Positions 51,954 through 60,318 are shown, numbered from the stretch's first letter. The stretch is 64,000 bases of DNA from Bradyrhizobium sp. CCBAU 53421 (GCF_015291625.1 NZ_CP030047.1:2356001-2420000), one strand, 5' to 3'. Translations and numbers: made by a program. Notes: generated by a model not told the origin, from the sequence alone.

Positions 51954-53582
51954 TCACCCCTTCTGCGTGTAGAGCAGCGGCACCGCGGAATCCACCATCA
52001 CCTCGATCAGGCTGGCGCCTTGATGCGAGAGGGCGCGCTTGTAGGCGCCGGGAAGCTCGGCCGATTTCGTCACCCGCATTGCGTCGCAGCCCATGCCTTC
52101 GGCGAGCTTGACGAAATCGATGCTGGGCAAATCGAGCCCCGGCACGTTGCGCACCTGCATGACCTGGCTGAATGAACGCATCGCGCCGTAGCCGGAATTG
52201 TTCATTATAACGACGGTCAGCGGCAGCTTGCGCTGCGCGGCCGTCCACAGCGCCTGGATCGAATACATCGCCGAGCCGTCGCCGATCAGGCAGACCGTGC
52301 GTCCCTCGCGCCGGCCGAGCGCCATGCCGACCGCGGCCGGCAGGCTGTAGCCGAGGCCGCCGCTCGCCATGGTGTAGAAACTGTCCTGGCCGCGCATCGG
52401 CATCGCCTTCTGCATCAAGGGGCGATGCGAGGGCACCTCCTCGACCAGCGCGTCATGCGGGCCCATCGCGGCCGAGAGCGCATGCAGCGCGTATTCAGCT
52501 GGGATCGGATCGCCGGCCGCGGGTGCCGCCGGCAGGATGCGGCCCGCCGGTGCGGTGCGCTTCGTCTCCGGAAGCATTTCGAGCAGTGCCGACAGTGCCG
52601 GCTTCATCGTCGCGACGATGCTGTGGCCGGTCGGCGTCATCGCGGCGGCATCGGGATCGTCGGTGATCTGGAAAATCGGAGTCGAGCCGTCGAAGATCGC
52701 GGCATGGCCCTCGACATGGAAGGTGAACACCGGCGCGCCGACCACGACGACGAGATCGTGATCGCGCAGCGCGTCGGACAGCTGGCCCGGTGCGGCATGC
52801 AGGAAGCCGGCAAACTGCGGATGCCGCTCGGGGAACGAGCAGCGCGCCGAGAACGGGCTGGCCCAGACCGCGGCCTTCGTCTTCTCGGCGACGTCAACCA
52901 TGAGATCGACAGCCTCGGCGCGATCGACGGCGGGGCCGACGACGAGGGCAGGGCGCTTGGCCTCGCCGAGCGCTGCCGCCAGCGCCCGCATCGCCGACAG
53001 ATCGGGGCCGACTTCGCGGCTGACCTGGCGCGCCTCGAGCGGCTGCGTCGCATGCGCCCAGTCGTCGATCGGCACCGAGACGAAGGTCGGCCCGCAGGGC
53101 GGCTGCATCGCGACGTAATAAGCGCGCGCGATCGCGGCGGGCACGTCCTCGGCGCGCGCCGGCTCGACTGCGAATTTCACGTAGGGCCGCGGGAATTCGG
53201 AGGCGCGCTCGGCGTAGAGGAAGGCCTGCAGCGGCATGATCGAGCGCGCCTGCTGGCCGGCGGTGATCACCAGCGGGGTCTGGTTGCGATAAGCATTGTA
53301 GATGTTGCCGAGCGCGTTGCCGACGCCGGCCGCCGAATGCAGGTTGACGAAACCGGCATTGCGCGTCGCGAGCGCATAGCCGTCGGCCATGCCGACGACG
53401 GAGGCCTCCTGCAGGCCGAGCACGTAGTCGATGTCGTCGGGCCAGTCGCTCAGGAACGGCAGCTCGGTCGAGCCGGGATTGCCGAACACCTTTTTGATGC
53501 CCCACGCGCGCAGGAGGCCGAAGGTGGCGTCCTTGACGGTGACGGTCTTGGCTTTGCCGGCGGCGGGTTTGCGCGAGGACAT
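51954..53582 (-). CDS. mdlC: benzoylformate decarboxylase-like ThDP enzyme (542 aa)
   Basis: Non-oxidative decarboxylase of 2-keto acids. All three signature residues of benzoylformate decarboxylase are present: S38 in GNPGSTELPFL, H82 in NLHSAAG and H289 in GAPVFTFHVEG, plus the activating E59. The ThDP motif is GDGSAMYSIQALWTA with MNNSGYGAM. It probably turns benzoylformate into benzaldehyde, but no mandelate dehydrogenase or racemase is in the window. The ATG at 53582 gives the normal length; the frame extends upstream into a degenerate repeat. Confidence 0.9.
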   Translation of the reverse strand: MSSRKPAAGKAKTVTVKDATFGLLRAWGIKKVFGNPGSTELPFLSDWPDDIDYVLGLQEASVVGMADGYALATRNAGFVNLHSAAGVGNALGNIYNAYRNQTPLVITAGQQARSIMPLQAFLYAERASEFPRPYVKFAVEPARAEDVPAAIARAYYVAMQPPCGPTFVSVPIDDWAHATQPLEARQVSREVGPDLSAMRALAAALGEAKRPALVVGPAVDRAEAVDLMVDVAEKTKAAVWASPFSARCSFPERHPQFAGFLHAAPGQLSDALRDHDLVVVVGAPVFTFHVEGHAAIFDGSTPIFQITDDPDAAAMTPTGHSIVATMKPALSALLEMLPETKRTAPAGRILPAAPAAGDPIPAEYALHALSAAMGPHDALVEEVPSHRPLMQKAMPMRGQDSFYTMASGGLGYSLPAAVGMALGRREGRTVCLIGDGSAMYSIQALWTAAQRKLPLTVVIMNNSGYGAMRSFSQVMQVRNVPGLDLPSIDFVKLAEGMGCDAMRVTKSAELPGAYKRALSHQGASLIEVMVDSAVPLLYTQKG

Positions 53583-53613
53583 CGGGCGGCTCCCATTGCT
53601 GTCTTGTTGTGTT

Positions 53614-53668
53614 CCGTCATTGCGGGCGGCAAAAGCGGAAAGGCAATCCACCTGTCGATGGATTGCCT
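53614..53668. repeat. degenerate CGTCATTGCG-type repeat
   Basis: Starts CCGTCATTGCG and contains a perfect 10-bp stem AGGCAATCCA / TGGATTGCCT (53641-53650, 53659-53668). It resembles the element at 31632-31711 (CGTCATTGCGAG ... GATTGCTTCG) but has lost the right outer arm. Upstream of the benzoylformate decarboxylase gene. Confidence 0.65.
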
Positions 53669-53736
53669 GACGATGTCAAGCCGCCGCGCGCTGATAGTTG
53701 CCGCGGCAACGGCTGAGATTTGCATGGGCGCCTATC

Positions 53737-53840
53737 CCGTCATCCTAGAGGTGCGAGCGGAGCGAGCCTCGAAGGATGAATCGGCCACCAGCCGGGCCGT
53801 CGATCCTTCGAGACGCGCTGCGCGCTCCTCAGGATGACGG
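53737..53840. repeat. intergenic inverted repeat with core CCACCAGCCGGGCCGT (copy 2)
   Basis: Ends CCGTCATCCT and AGGATGACGG pair perfectly; inner CTCGAAGGAT pairs with ATCCTTCGAG. The core GGCCACCAGCCGGGCCGT matches copy 1 at 48214-48306. It lies between the decarboxylase start and the metallo-beta-lactamase stop, downstream of the latter. Confidence 0.85.
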
Positions 53841-53861
53841 TATGACCTTTCGCTGCGATCC

Positions 53862-54749
53862 CTAATTCGCCTTTTGCAGTGCGGCGGTTTGCTTGGCGAG
53901 CTGCTTGTCGAAGTCCTGCTCCAGCCCGGCCACGTAGGTGGCGTTTTCGCCTGGCTTGACGAACGGGTTCGGCGCGCCGTCCTTCATCTGGGCGCGCTTG
54001 GCCTGCATCTCGTAGACTTCCGGATGCGGTCCGAGCAGCACGTCGACCTTCATCGCCTTGACCTTGGCGAAGGTCGAGCGGTAGTCGTCGACGATGCCGG
54101 GATAGGTCGGGTGGCCGACCAGCCGGTTCAGCGCCACCGTTCCGCTGCAGAAGAACAGCACGTTGCGCTGCTGGCCGCCGTCCTTCACCGTCATCTCCCA
54201 GCTGGTGCAGCCGGGCGAATGGCCGGGTGTGGTGTGCGCGGTCAGCGTCACGTCGCCAAGCGTCACCTTGTCGCCTTCCTTGACGGTGCGGTCGACCTTG
54301 ACCGGCGCAAAGGCAAGATCGGCATTGCTCTCGTCGCCCGGATAATAGCCGCCCTCAAGCAGCGGCTTGTCGCGCTCGCCGGCGATCAGCTGCGCGCCGG
54401 TCTCCTGCTTGATCTCGGCAAAGCCGCCGGTGTGGTCAAGATGGGCGTGGGTGTTGAGGATGACCTTGATGTCGCCTTCCTTGAATCCGAGCTTGGCGAT
54501 GTTGTCCTTGATCATGCCGGTCGACTGCTGCATCGCCGTATCCACCAGGATCAGCCCCTGCGACGTCTTGATGATATAGACCGCGATGCCGTCGGTGCCG
54601 ACGTAATAGATATTGTCGACCAGCTGGAACGGGTCGAACGGCGCGGTCCATTTCTTCATGACAACAGCCATGAAATCCTTCAGCGTCTGTGCCCGCGCAC
54701 CGGTTGCGATCAGCGCGAGCGCGCACAGCGCGGCTGCGATCGTCCTCAT
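53862..54749 (-). CDS. subclass B3 metallo-beta-lactamase, BJP-1-like (295 aa)
   Basis: Periplasmic zinc hydrolase; signal peptide residues 1-20 end in GARA. The B3 zinc ligands are H101, H103, D105 and H106 (HAHLDH), His in TPGHSPGCTSW and His in LLGPHPEVY; the B3-type Ser in FFCSGTVALNR replaces the Cys of B1 enzymes. The sequence is very similar to BJP-1 from Bradyrhizobium as I remember it, including TLKDFMAVVMKKWTAPF. It hydrolyses beta-lactams in that organism; the natural role is unknown. GGGAGG precedes the ATG. No regulator of the AmpR type is adjacent. Confidence 0.95.
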   Translation of the reverse strand: MRTIAAALCALALIATGARAQTLKDFMAVVMKKWTAPFDPFQLVDNIYYVGTDGIAVYIIKTSQGLILVDTAMQQSTGMIKDNIAKLGFKEGDIKVILNTHAHLDHTGGFAEIKQETGAQLIAGERDKPLLEGGYYPGDESNADLAFAPVKVDRTVKEGDKVTLGDVTLTAHTTPGHSPGCTSWEMTVKDGGQQRNVLFFCSGTVALNRLVGHPTYPGIVDDYRSTFAKVKAMKVDVLLGPHPEVYEMQAKRAQMKDGAPNPFVKPGENATYVAGLEQDFDKQLAKQTAALQKAN

Positions 54750-54868
54750 GGTTGCCTCCCTGCTTGTTGTTGTTCGTGCACGGGGAGCACTATGCGTGCT
54801 GGCAACGCCGATCGCAAGTCAAGCCACCGGACGGACGACCGTCCGCCCGGCGCAAGCCTGTTCTGCGT

Positions 54869-55252
54869 TCAGCTCGCGTATTGCGCGATGCCGTTGCCGA
54901 ACGACCAGTTTTCCTTAGCGACCTCGACGAGGTTGATGAAGATATCGTCCGGACGTCCCTGCAATTGGCTCTGGAAATCGTTCACGATTCGCTTGTAGAA
55001 CGCCTTCTTCATCTCGACCGTCCGCCCCGCATTCAGCGTGATCTGGATGAAGACGAGATCGTCGCTGTAGCTGTTGCCGAGATAGTTGTCGGCATAGTTG
55101 AGGTCGCCGCGGTCATGCTCGGTGATGACCTGAAACTTGTCATTCTCGGGTACGTTGATCACCTCGCGCATCGCCTTGTAGACGATCTCGCCGAGGGTCT
55201 TGCGATATTCGGCGGACTTGCCGCGCTTCAGGTCGATACGAACGAATGGCAT
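54869..55252 (-). CDS. tautomerase-family protein (127 aa)
   Basis: 4-oxalocrotonate tautomerase-like fold with the catalytic N-terminal Pro after Met removal (MPFVRIDLKRGK). At 127 residues it is a long, fused-type member; the second half (IQITLNAGRTVEMKKAFYKR) resembles a second beta-alpha-beta unit. The ATG at 55252 follows GGAG. It lies downstream of the HxlR gene on the same strand and may be under its control or in its transcript. Substrate unknown. Confidence 0.85.
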   Translation of the reverse strand: MPFVRIDLKRGKSAEYRKTLGEIVYKAMREVINVPENDKFQVITEHDRGDLNYADNYLGNSYSDDLVFIQITLNAGRTVEMKKAFYKRIVNDFQSQLQGRPDDIFINLVEVAKENWSFGNGIAQYAS

Positions 55253-55361
55253 GGTGGTCTCCTGTGTTGTGCGGGGCTCGGCCGGATCGGCCCCGTGTGA
55301 TCGAGACGCTGCGGTGCGAAGGCTCTCGCGTTGTCCGCTTGCGCCGGCGGCGTCGGGGGAT

Positions 55362-55868
55362 TCAGCGGGTCGCCTTGAAGGCCTCCCAGCGCGCATCGCG
55401 CTCTCTTTGGTATTTGGGCGTCCGTTCGCCCACCAGGTCGGCGCGACGGACCGGCTCGCCACAGGACTCGCAGACCGGACCGAGCCCGGCCGGCTTGCCG
55501 CAGACGAGATGGGTGTAGTTCATTGCGCGGCCTTCCCGCGGTGACTTGCACCAGGTCTCGCCCCAGGCGCGCAGCGCCATCAACACCGGAAAGAACGCTT
55601 CGCCCTTCTCGGTGAGGTGATACTCGTGGCGCAACGGGCGCTGGTTGTAGACGTGCCGCGTCACCAGCCCGTCCGCTTCCAGCTTCTTCAGCCGTGCCGT
55701 GATCATCTGCGGCGTGCCGCCGGACTGCGCCTGGATCTCCTCGAAGCGATGATTCCGCGCGAACAGTTCGCGCAGAACCAGTACTGTCCAGCGGTCGCCC
55801 ACGACGGTCTCGGCGCGAGCGACAGGACACAGCGTTTGGTCAGCCGTGTTGTCCTTCATTTTGGTCAT
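55362..55868 (-). CDS. HxlR/DUF24-family thiol-type regulator (168 aa)
   Basis: Winged-helix regulator. The family motif with conserved N-terminal Cys is TLCPVARAETVVGDRWT (C14); recognition region is RFEEIQAQSGGTPQMITARL and the wing YNQRPLRHEYHLTEKG. Relatives YodB, CatR, HypR and QorR sense quinones, diamide or hypochlorite through that Cys. A C-terminal extension carries a further CGKPAGLGPVCESCGEP cluster that could bind a metal. It is divergent from the VOC gene with a perfect inverted repeat between. Confidence 0.92.
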   Translation of the reverse strand: MTKMKDNTADQTLCPVARAETVVGDRWTVLVLRELFARNHRFEEIQAQSGGTPQMITARLKKLEADGLVTRHVYNQRPLRHEYHLTEKGEAFFPVLMALRAWGETWCKSPREGRAMNYTHLVCGKPAGLGPVCESCGEPVRRADLVGERTPKYQRERDARWEAFKATR

Positions 55869-55890
55869 CACGTTTTCTTCATCAGGCTTG

Positions 55891-55911
55891 TTACTATGAT
55901 TTTCATAGTAA
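55891..55911. promoter_or_regulatory. HxlR operator candidate, TTACTATGA-TTT-TCATAGTAA
   Basis: Perfect 9-bp inverted repeat with 3-bp spacer, 22 bp upstream of the HxlR ATG and 70 bp upstream of the VOC ATG. HxlR/DUF24 proteins such as YodB bind TACTAT/ATAGTA-type half sites (recalled, not checked). Very AT-rich against the local background. Position fits autoregulation and repression of the divergent detoxification genes. Confidence 0.8.
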
Positions 55912-55980
55912 TATGGCCCGGCATCGTCGCAAATGCAATGGGCCGTTGATAGCCCGGTCTGCATCACCAAGGAGCGAGCC

Positions 55981-56586
55981 ATGACCACCGAACAGGGGCC
56001 GACAGCGGCCAAAGTCGATTTGAAGCTCGAAGTCGTCGTCATTCCGGTCTCGGATGTCGACCGCGCCAAGCGCTTCTACCAGGACCTGGGCTGGCGGCTC
56101 GATGCCGACTTCGTCAGGCCCGACGGTTCGCGCGCCCTGCAACTGACGCCGCCGGGCTCGCCGACCTCGATCCATCTCGGCTCGGGGCCTGCGCTGCCGC
56201 GCTTCCTGATCGTCAACGATATCGAAGCGGCGCGCGCCGAGCTGATCGCGCGCGGCGCCGATGTCAGCGAGGTGTTTCACCGCGGCGCGGAAGGCCGCAT
56301 CAAGGGGCCGGATCCGGAGCGGCCGAGCTACGGGTCGCTCGCCACCTTCAACGATCCCGACGGAAACGTCTGGCTGCTGCAGCAGGTGACGCAACGCCTG
56401 CCCGGGCGGGTCGACGGCAACAGCACGAATTTCTCCTCATCGGCCGATCTCGCCGCCGCACTGCGCCGCGCGGCTACGGCCCATGGCGAGCACGAGAAGC
56501 GGACCGGTGGCCACGATGCGAACTGGCCCGATTGGTATGCCGAGTACATCATGCGCGAGCAAACCGGCAAGCCGCTGCCGGAGTGA
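55981..56586 (+). CDS. VOC-family (glyoxalase-like) protein (201 aa)
   Basis: Vicinal oxygen chelate fold: VVVIPVSDVDRAKRFYQDLG in the first beta-alpha-beta unit and LATFNDPDGNVWLLQQV in the second, with metal-ligand-type His/Glu positions partly replaced. The C-terminal 50 residues (NFSSSADLAAALRRAA onward) are an extra helical extension ending YIMREQTGKPLPE. It may be a dioxygenase or glyoxalase-like detoxification enzyme. First gene after the inverted repeat, so likely induced when the HxlR protein is oxidised. Confidence 0.85.
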   Translation: MTTEQGPTAAKVDLKLEVVVIPVSDVDRAKRFYQDLGWRLDADFVRPDGSRALQLTPPGSPTSIHLGSGPALPRFLIVNDIEAARAELIARGADVSEVFHRGAEGRIKGPDPERPSYGSLATFNDPDGNVWLLQQVTQRLPGRVDGNSTNFSSSADLAAALRRAATAHGEHEKRTGGHDANWPDWYAEYIMREQTGKPLPE

Positions 56587-56644
56587 ACGGGAGCGCGTCA
56601 TTGAAGCAAACCCAACCGGACGCCTGATGGCCAAGGAGCGATCG

Positions 56645-57295
56645 ATGTCTGAGATCATCTATCCACGCGAGCGAACCGCGCTGCTTCTCGTCGATCCCTA
56701 CAATGATTTCCTCTCCGAGGGCGGCATGGTCTTCCCGCGCATCAAGCCGATCGCCGACGGGGTCGGGCTGCTCGACAATCTGCGCCGGCTCGACGGCGCG
56801 GTCCGGGCCGCCGGCATCCAGGTGGTGATCGTCCCGCACCGCCGCTGGGAGCCCGGCGACTATGAGGATTGGGATCATCCCAACCCGACCCAGCACTTGA
56901 TCATGCAGCGCCACAGCTTTGCGCGCGGCGAATGGGGCGGGGATTGGCATCCGGACTTTGCGCCCAAGCCCGGTGACCTGGTCGCCGGGGAGCATTGGGG
57001 GCAGAGCGGGTTCGCCAACACCAATCTCGATTTCCTGCTCAAGCAGAAGGGCATCACCCATGTGATCGTGGTCGGACTGCTGGCCAACACCTGCATCGAA
57101 TCGACCGCCCGCTTCGCGATGGAGCTCGGCTACCACGTGACGCTGGTGCGCGATGCCACCGCCGCCTTCTCGCACGACATGATGCACGCCGCTCACGAGC
57201 TGAATGGTCCGACTTACGCTCATGCCATCCTGACAACCACGGAGGTGATCGCGGCATTGCCGGCGGCCTCTCGTTCCAAGGAGACAGTCAAATGA
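56645..57295 (+). CDS. isochorismatase-like cysteine hydrolase (216 aa)
   Basis: Isochorismatase/nicotinamidase fold with catalytic D17 (LLVDPYNDF) and C150 (GLLANTCIESTARFA). The third member of the usual triad, Lys, seems to be His: EHWGQSGF places H117 where relatives have the Lys of KxxxSAF. Hydrolyses an amide or similar bond in the cytosol; substrate unknown. AAGGAG lies 7 bases before the ATG at 56645. It overlaps the following epoxide hydrolase gene by 4 bp (ATGA), so the two are coupled. Confidence 0.87.
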   Translation: MSEIIYPRERTALLLVDPYNDFLSEGGMVFPRIKPIADGVGLLDNLRRLDGAVRAAGIQVVIVPHRRWEPGDYEDWDHPNPTQHLIMQRHSFARGEWGGDWHPDFAPKPGDLVAGEHWGQSGFANTNLDFLLKQKGITHVIVVGLLANTCIESTARFAMELGYHVTLVRDATAAFSHDMMHAAHELNGPTYAHAILTTTEVIAALPAASRSKETVK

Positions 57296-58659
57296 CCACG
57301 ACATCGAAGACGCCAGCTGCAATCGCAATGGGCCAATCGACCGAGGAGGCCATCGACCAAACCCGGCGCAGGCTGCTGACAGGCGCGGCGCTGGGCCTGG
57401 CTGCTGCCGGTGCGGCCAGCCTGTTCCCCGCGCATCCCGCTACGGCGGCAGAGAATGATGCGATCCGGCCATTCCGCATCAACATCCCCGAGGAAGACCT
57501 TGTCGACCTTCGCCGCCGCCTGGCCGCGACCCGATGGTCCGACAAGGAGACCGTGAATGACGACTCCCAGGGCGTTCCGCAGGCGATGCTGCGCGATCTC
57601 GTCCGCTACTGGCAAACCGATTACGACTGGCGGAAGGTAGAGGCGCGGCTCAACGCGCTGCCGCAGTTCATCACCGAAATCGACGGGCTGGACATCCATT
57701 TCATTCACGTTCGTTCGAAGCACGACAATGCATTGCCCCTGATCGTCACGCATGGCTGGCCGGGTTCGGTCATCGAGCAGATGAAGATCATCGACCCCCT
57801 GACCGATCCCACCGCACATGGCGGCAGCGCGTCGGATGCGTTCCATCTCGTGATCCCGTCGATGCCGGGCTACGGCTTCTCCGGCAAGCCGACCACGGTC
57901 GGCTGGGATCCCCAGCGTATCGCGCGGGCCTGGGTTCAATTGATGAAGCGGCTCGGCTACGGCAAGTTCGTGGCGCAGGGCGGCGACTGGGGTTCGCCGG
58001 TCTCCAATGAAATGGCCAAGCTGGGTGCGCCGGAACTGCTCGGCATCCACGTCAATCTGCCCGGTGTCGTTCCGCCCGAGGTCATCAAGGCGGTCAGCAC
58101 CGGCGGCCCTGCGCCGGACAACATGTCCGCGGAGGAGCAGCACGCCTTCGACCAGCTCAAGCTTCAATTCGCGAAGCGGCGCGCCTACGCGCAGATCATG
58201 GGTACGCGCCCGCAGTCGCTCGCGGCCTTTGCGGATTCGCCGGCCGGCCTTGCCGCCTGGCTGCTCGATCACGGCGACGGCTATGCCCAGCCGGCCTCCG
58301 CGATGCAATCAGCCGTGCTCGGGCGCGACGTCAACGGGCATTCCGCCGGCGCACTGACCCGTGACGACGTGCTCGACAACATTACGCTCTACTGGCTGAC
58401 CAACACGGCGATCTCGTCGGGGCGCCTGTACTGGGAGAACAAGACCAACCTCTATCTGCCCGCCAATGTCACGATCCCGGCCGCCGTGACCGCGTTTCCC
58501 GGCGAGAGCTTTGTGGCGCCGCGGAGCTGGGCGGAAAAGGCCTACCACAGACTGATCTACTTCCATCAGGCCGAAGCCGGCGGCCACTTCGCTGCATGGG
58601 AGCAGCCGGACATCTTCAGCCGAGAGGTTCGGGACGCGTTTCGGCCGCTGCGCAGCTGA
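57292..58659 (+). CDS. exported epoxide hydrolase (455 aa)
   Basis: Alpha/beta-hydrolase epoxide hydrolase with the N-terminal EHN domain (FRINIPEEDLVDLRRRLAAT). The oxyanion motif is HGWPGS, the nucleophile Asp is in GGDWGS and the His is in GGHFAAWE; ring-opening Tyr lie in YGFSG and the cap. A Tat-like leader TRRRLLTGAALGLAAAGA makes it periplasmic, unusual for the family. AAGGAG precedes the ATG; the start overlaps the preceding stop. It presumably detoxifies epoxides entering the periplasm. Confidence 0.9.
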   Translation: MTTTSKTPAAIAMGQSTEEAIDQTRRRLLTGAALGLAAAGAASLFPAHPATAAENDAIRPFRINIPEEDLVDLRRRLAATRWSDKETVNDDSQGVPQAMLRDLVRYWQTDYDWRKVEARLNALPQFITEIDGLDIHFIHVRSKHDNALPLIVTHGWPGSVIEQMKIIDPLTDPTAHGGSASDAFHLVIPSMPGYGFSGKPTTVGWDPQRIARAWVQLMKRLGYGKFVAQGGDWGSPVSNEMAKLGAPELLGIHVNLPGVVPPEVIKAVSTGGPAPDNMSAEEQHAFDQLKLQFAKRRAYAQIMGTRPQSLAAFADSPAGLAAWLLDHGDGYAQPASAMQSAVLGRDVNGHSAGALTRDDVLDNITLYWLTNTAISSGRLYWENKTNLYLPANVTIPAAVTAFPGESFVAPRSWAEKAYHRLIYFHQAEAGGHFAAWEQPDIFSREVRDAFRPLRS

Positions 58660-58695
58660 TCTGAACATTCAAAGGAACCGAAAGGAGTATTCATC

Positions 58696-58989
58696 ATGCC
58701 GAAACTCGCACTCATCGCCACCGTCGAGGTCGCGCCGGAGAAGCGCGATCAGGTGCTGGCGCTGCTGTCGGCGCATGGCGCCCGGTCGCTCAGGGATGAA
58801 CCGGGCACGCTGCACTTCGACATCCTGGTGCCGCGCGAGGATGCCGCGAAGCTCCTGATCTACGAGGTCTACCAGGATGACGCCGCGTTCGAGGCGCATC
58901 GCAACGCGCGCTCGATCGCGCAGTTTCGCGAGGAGTCCGCAGGGCTCGGCATCAGGATATCTGCGACCCGGTGCACGCCCGCCGCGTAA
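58696..58989 (+). CDS. ABM-domain quinol monooxygenase-like protein (97 aa)
   Basis: Antibiotic biosynthesis monooxygenase (YgiN-like) ferredoxin-like fold: ALIATVEVAPEKRDQVLALL, EPGTLHFDILVPRED and YEVYQDDAAFEAHRN with the usual His. Members act on quinols or quinones without cofactor. AAAGGAG precedes the ATG. It follows the epoxide hydrolase gene by 36 bp and probably belongs to the same unit, consistent with a quinone/electrophile theme. Confidence 0.88.
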   Translation: MPKLALIATVEVAPEKRDQVLALLSAHGARSLRDEPGTLHFDILVPREDAAKLLIYEVYQDDAAFEAHRNARSIAQFREESAGLGIRISATRCTPAA

Positions 58990-59007
58990 GCCTGACCGCT
59001 AGCGGCG

Positions 59008-59199
59008 TCACGCCCGGTTGAGGCTGGCGCCGCGCTCGGACAACAGCTTTTCGGCCTTCGGCGTCAGTTCGTAGAGATCGCCGTCCTTGGCGACGTACCC
59101 CTCCCTGATCAGCCGGTCGACCTCGCCTTGCACGTCGTCGGCAAAGGCAATGGATTGCGCGATGTCGCAGAGAACCGCGACCTGTTCATCTCTAAGCAT
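59008..59199 (-). CDS. small conserved hypothetical protein, winged-helix-like (63 aa)
   Basis: Predicted mostly helical with a pattern like a short wing domain: EVDRLIREGYVAKDGDLYELTPKAEKLL resembles the recognition and wing part of MarR-like proteins. No catalytic residues. The ATG at 59199 follows GGAGG. Convergent with the ABM gene. It may be a truncated or minimal regulator; function unknown. Confidence 0.65.
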   Translation of the reverse strand: MLRDEQVAVLCDIAQSIAFADDVQGEVDRLIREGYVAKDGDLYELTPKAEKLLSERGASLNRA

Positions 59200-59265
59200 G
59201 GCGTCCTCCGTCACGGCGGGGAACGCGCAGGCCGGCGTTCGGTTCCAGCGGTGGCCGAAACCGGA

Positions 59266-60318
59266 TCAGGCCATCTGACGCAGCAGGCCGATCAGGCGGC
59301 CGCATTCATCGTCCGTGCCGACCGTGATGCGCAGGAAATCCTCGATCCGCGGCCTCTGGAAATGCCGCACCAGGACGCCGCGCTCCCGCAGTTTTGCGGC
59401 GAGATCGGCGCCACGGTGGCCGGGATGACGGGCGAATACGAAATTCGCAAGCGACGGCAGCACCTCGAAGCCGAGCTCAGCGAGGCCGCGGGTGAGCGCC
59501 TCGCGACTCCCAATGATGCGTTGCCGGGTCTCCTCGAACCACGCGTCGTCCGCGATCGCGGCGACCGCGCCTGCGATCGCGAAGCAATCCAGCGGATAGG
59601 AGTTGAAGCTGTCCTTGACGCGCTCCAGTGCCTCGATCAACGGGCGTTGGCCGATCGCGAAGCCGACGCGCAGTCCCGCCAGCGCGCGCGACTTGGACAG
59701 TGTCTGGATGACAAGCAGATTGTCGTGGCGCGCGACCAGCGGCACCGCGCTCTCGGCGCCGAAATCGACATAGGCCTCGTCGACCACCACGAGGCGGTCG
59801 GGATGCTCGGTCGCCAGTGCCTCGATCGCGGCGCGCGGCAGCGCGATGCCGGTCGGCGCGTTGGGATTGCACAGCAGGATGGCACTGCCCGGCCGCCGGT
59901 AGTCGGCAAGCTGTATCCGCATCGCGGCATCGAGCGGGATCGCCTCGTAGCCGACACCATAGAGGCGGCAGTAGACCGGGTAGAAGCTGTAGGTGATGTC
60001 GGGGAACAGTAGCGGCGCGTCATGCTTCAGCAGCGCCGGGAAGGCGTGGGCCAGCACCTCGTCCGAGCCGTTGCCGACGAACACTTCGTCCGCCGTGACG
60101 CCATAGCGCGTCGCGATCGCCGCGCGCAGGGCGGTTGCGCGCGGATCCGGATAGAGCCGCAGCCGATCGGTGGTCGCGGCGATCGCCGCCACCGCGCGCG
60201 GTGACGGCGGGTAGGGATTCTCGTTGGTGTTGAGCTTGATGAGGCCGTCGATCTTCGGCTGCTCGCCGGGCACGTAGGGCGACAGATTGTGGACGACCGA
60301 ACTCCAGAAGCGACTCAT
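59266..60318 (-). CDS. hisC: histidinol-phosphate aminotransferase-like (350 aa)
   Basis: Fold-type I PLP enzyme. Substrate-loop [15 protein letters not shown]-contact [25 protein letters not shown] and the Schiff-base Lys K209 in [16 protein letters not shown], then [10 protein letters not shown] and FLRITVG. It converts imidazole-acetol phosphate and glutamate to histidinol phosphate; paralogues may serve aromatic amino acids. No other his gene is near, so an additional or specialised copy is possible. It stops before the small convergent-region gene on the same strand. Confidence 0.92.
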   Translation of the reverse strand: MSRFWSSVVHNLSPYVPGEQPKIDGLIKLNTNENPYPPSPRAVAAIAATTDRLRLYPDPRATALRAAIATRYGVTADEVFVGNGSDEVLAHAFPALLKHDAPLLFPDITYSFYPVYCRLYGVGYEAIPLDAAMRIQLADYRRPGSAILLCNPNAPTGIALPRAAIEALATEHPDRLVVVDEAYVDFGAESAVPLVARHDNLLVIQTLSKSRALAGLRVGFAIGQRPLIEALERVKDSFNSYPLDCFAIAGAVAAIADDAWFEETRQRIIGSREALTRGLAELGFEVLPSLANFVFARHPGHRGADLAAKLRERGVLVRHFQRPRIEDFLRITVGTDDECGRLIGLLRQMA

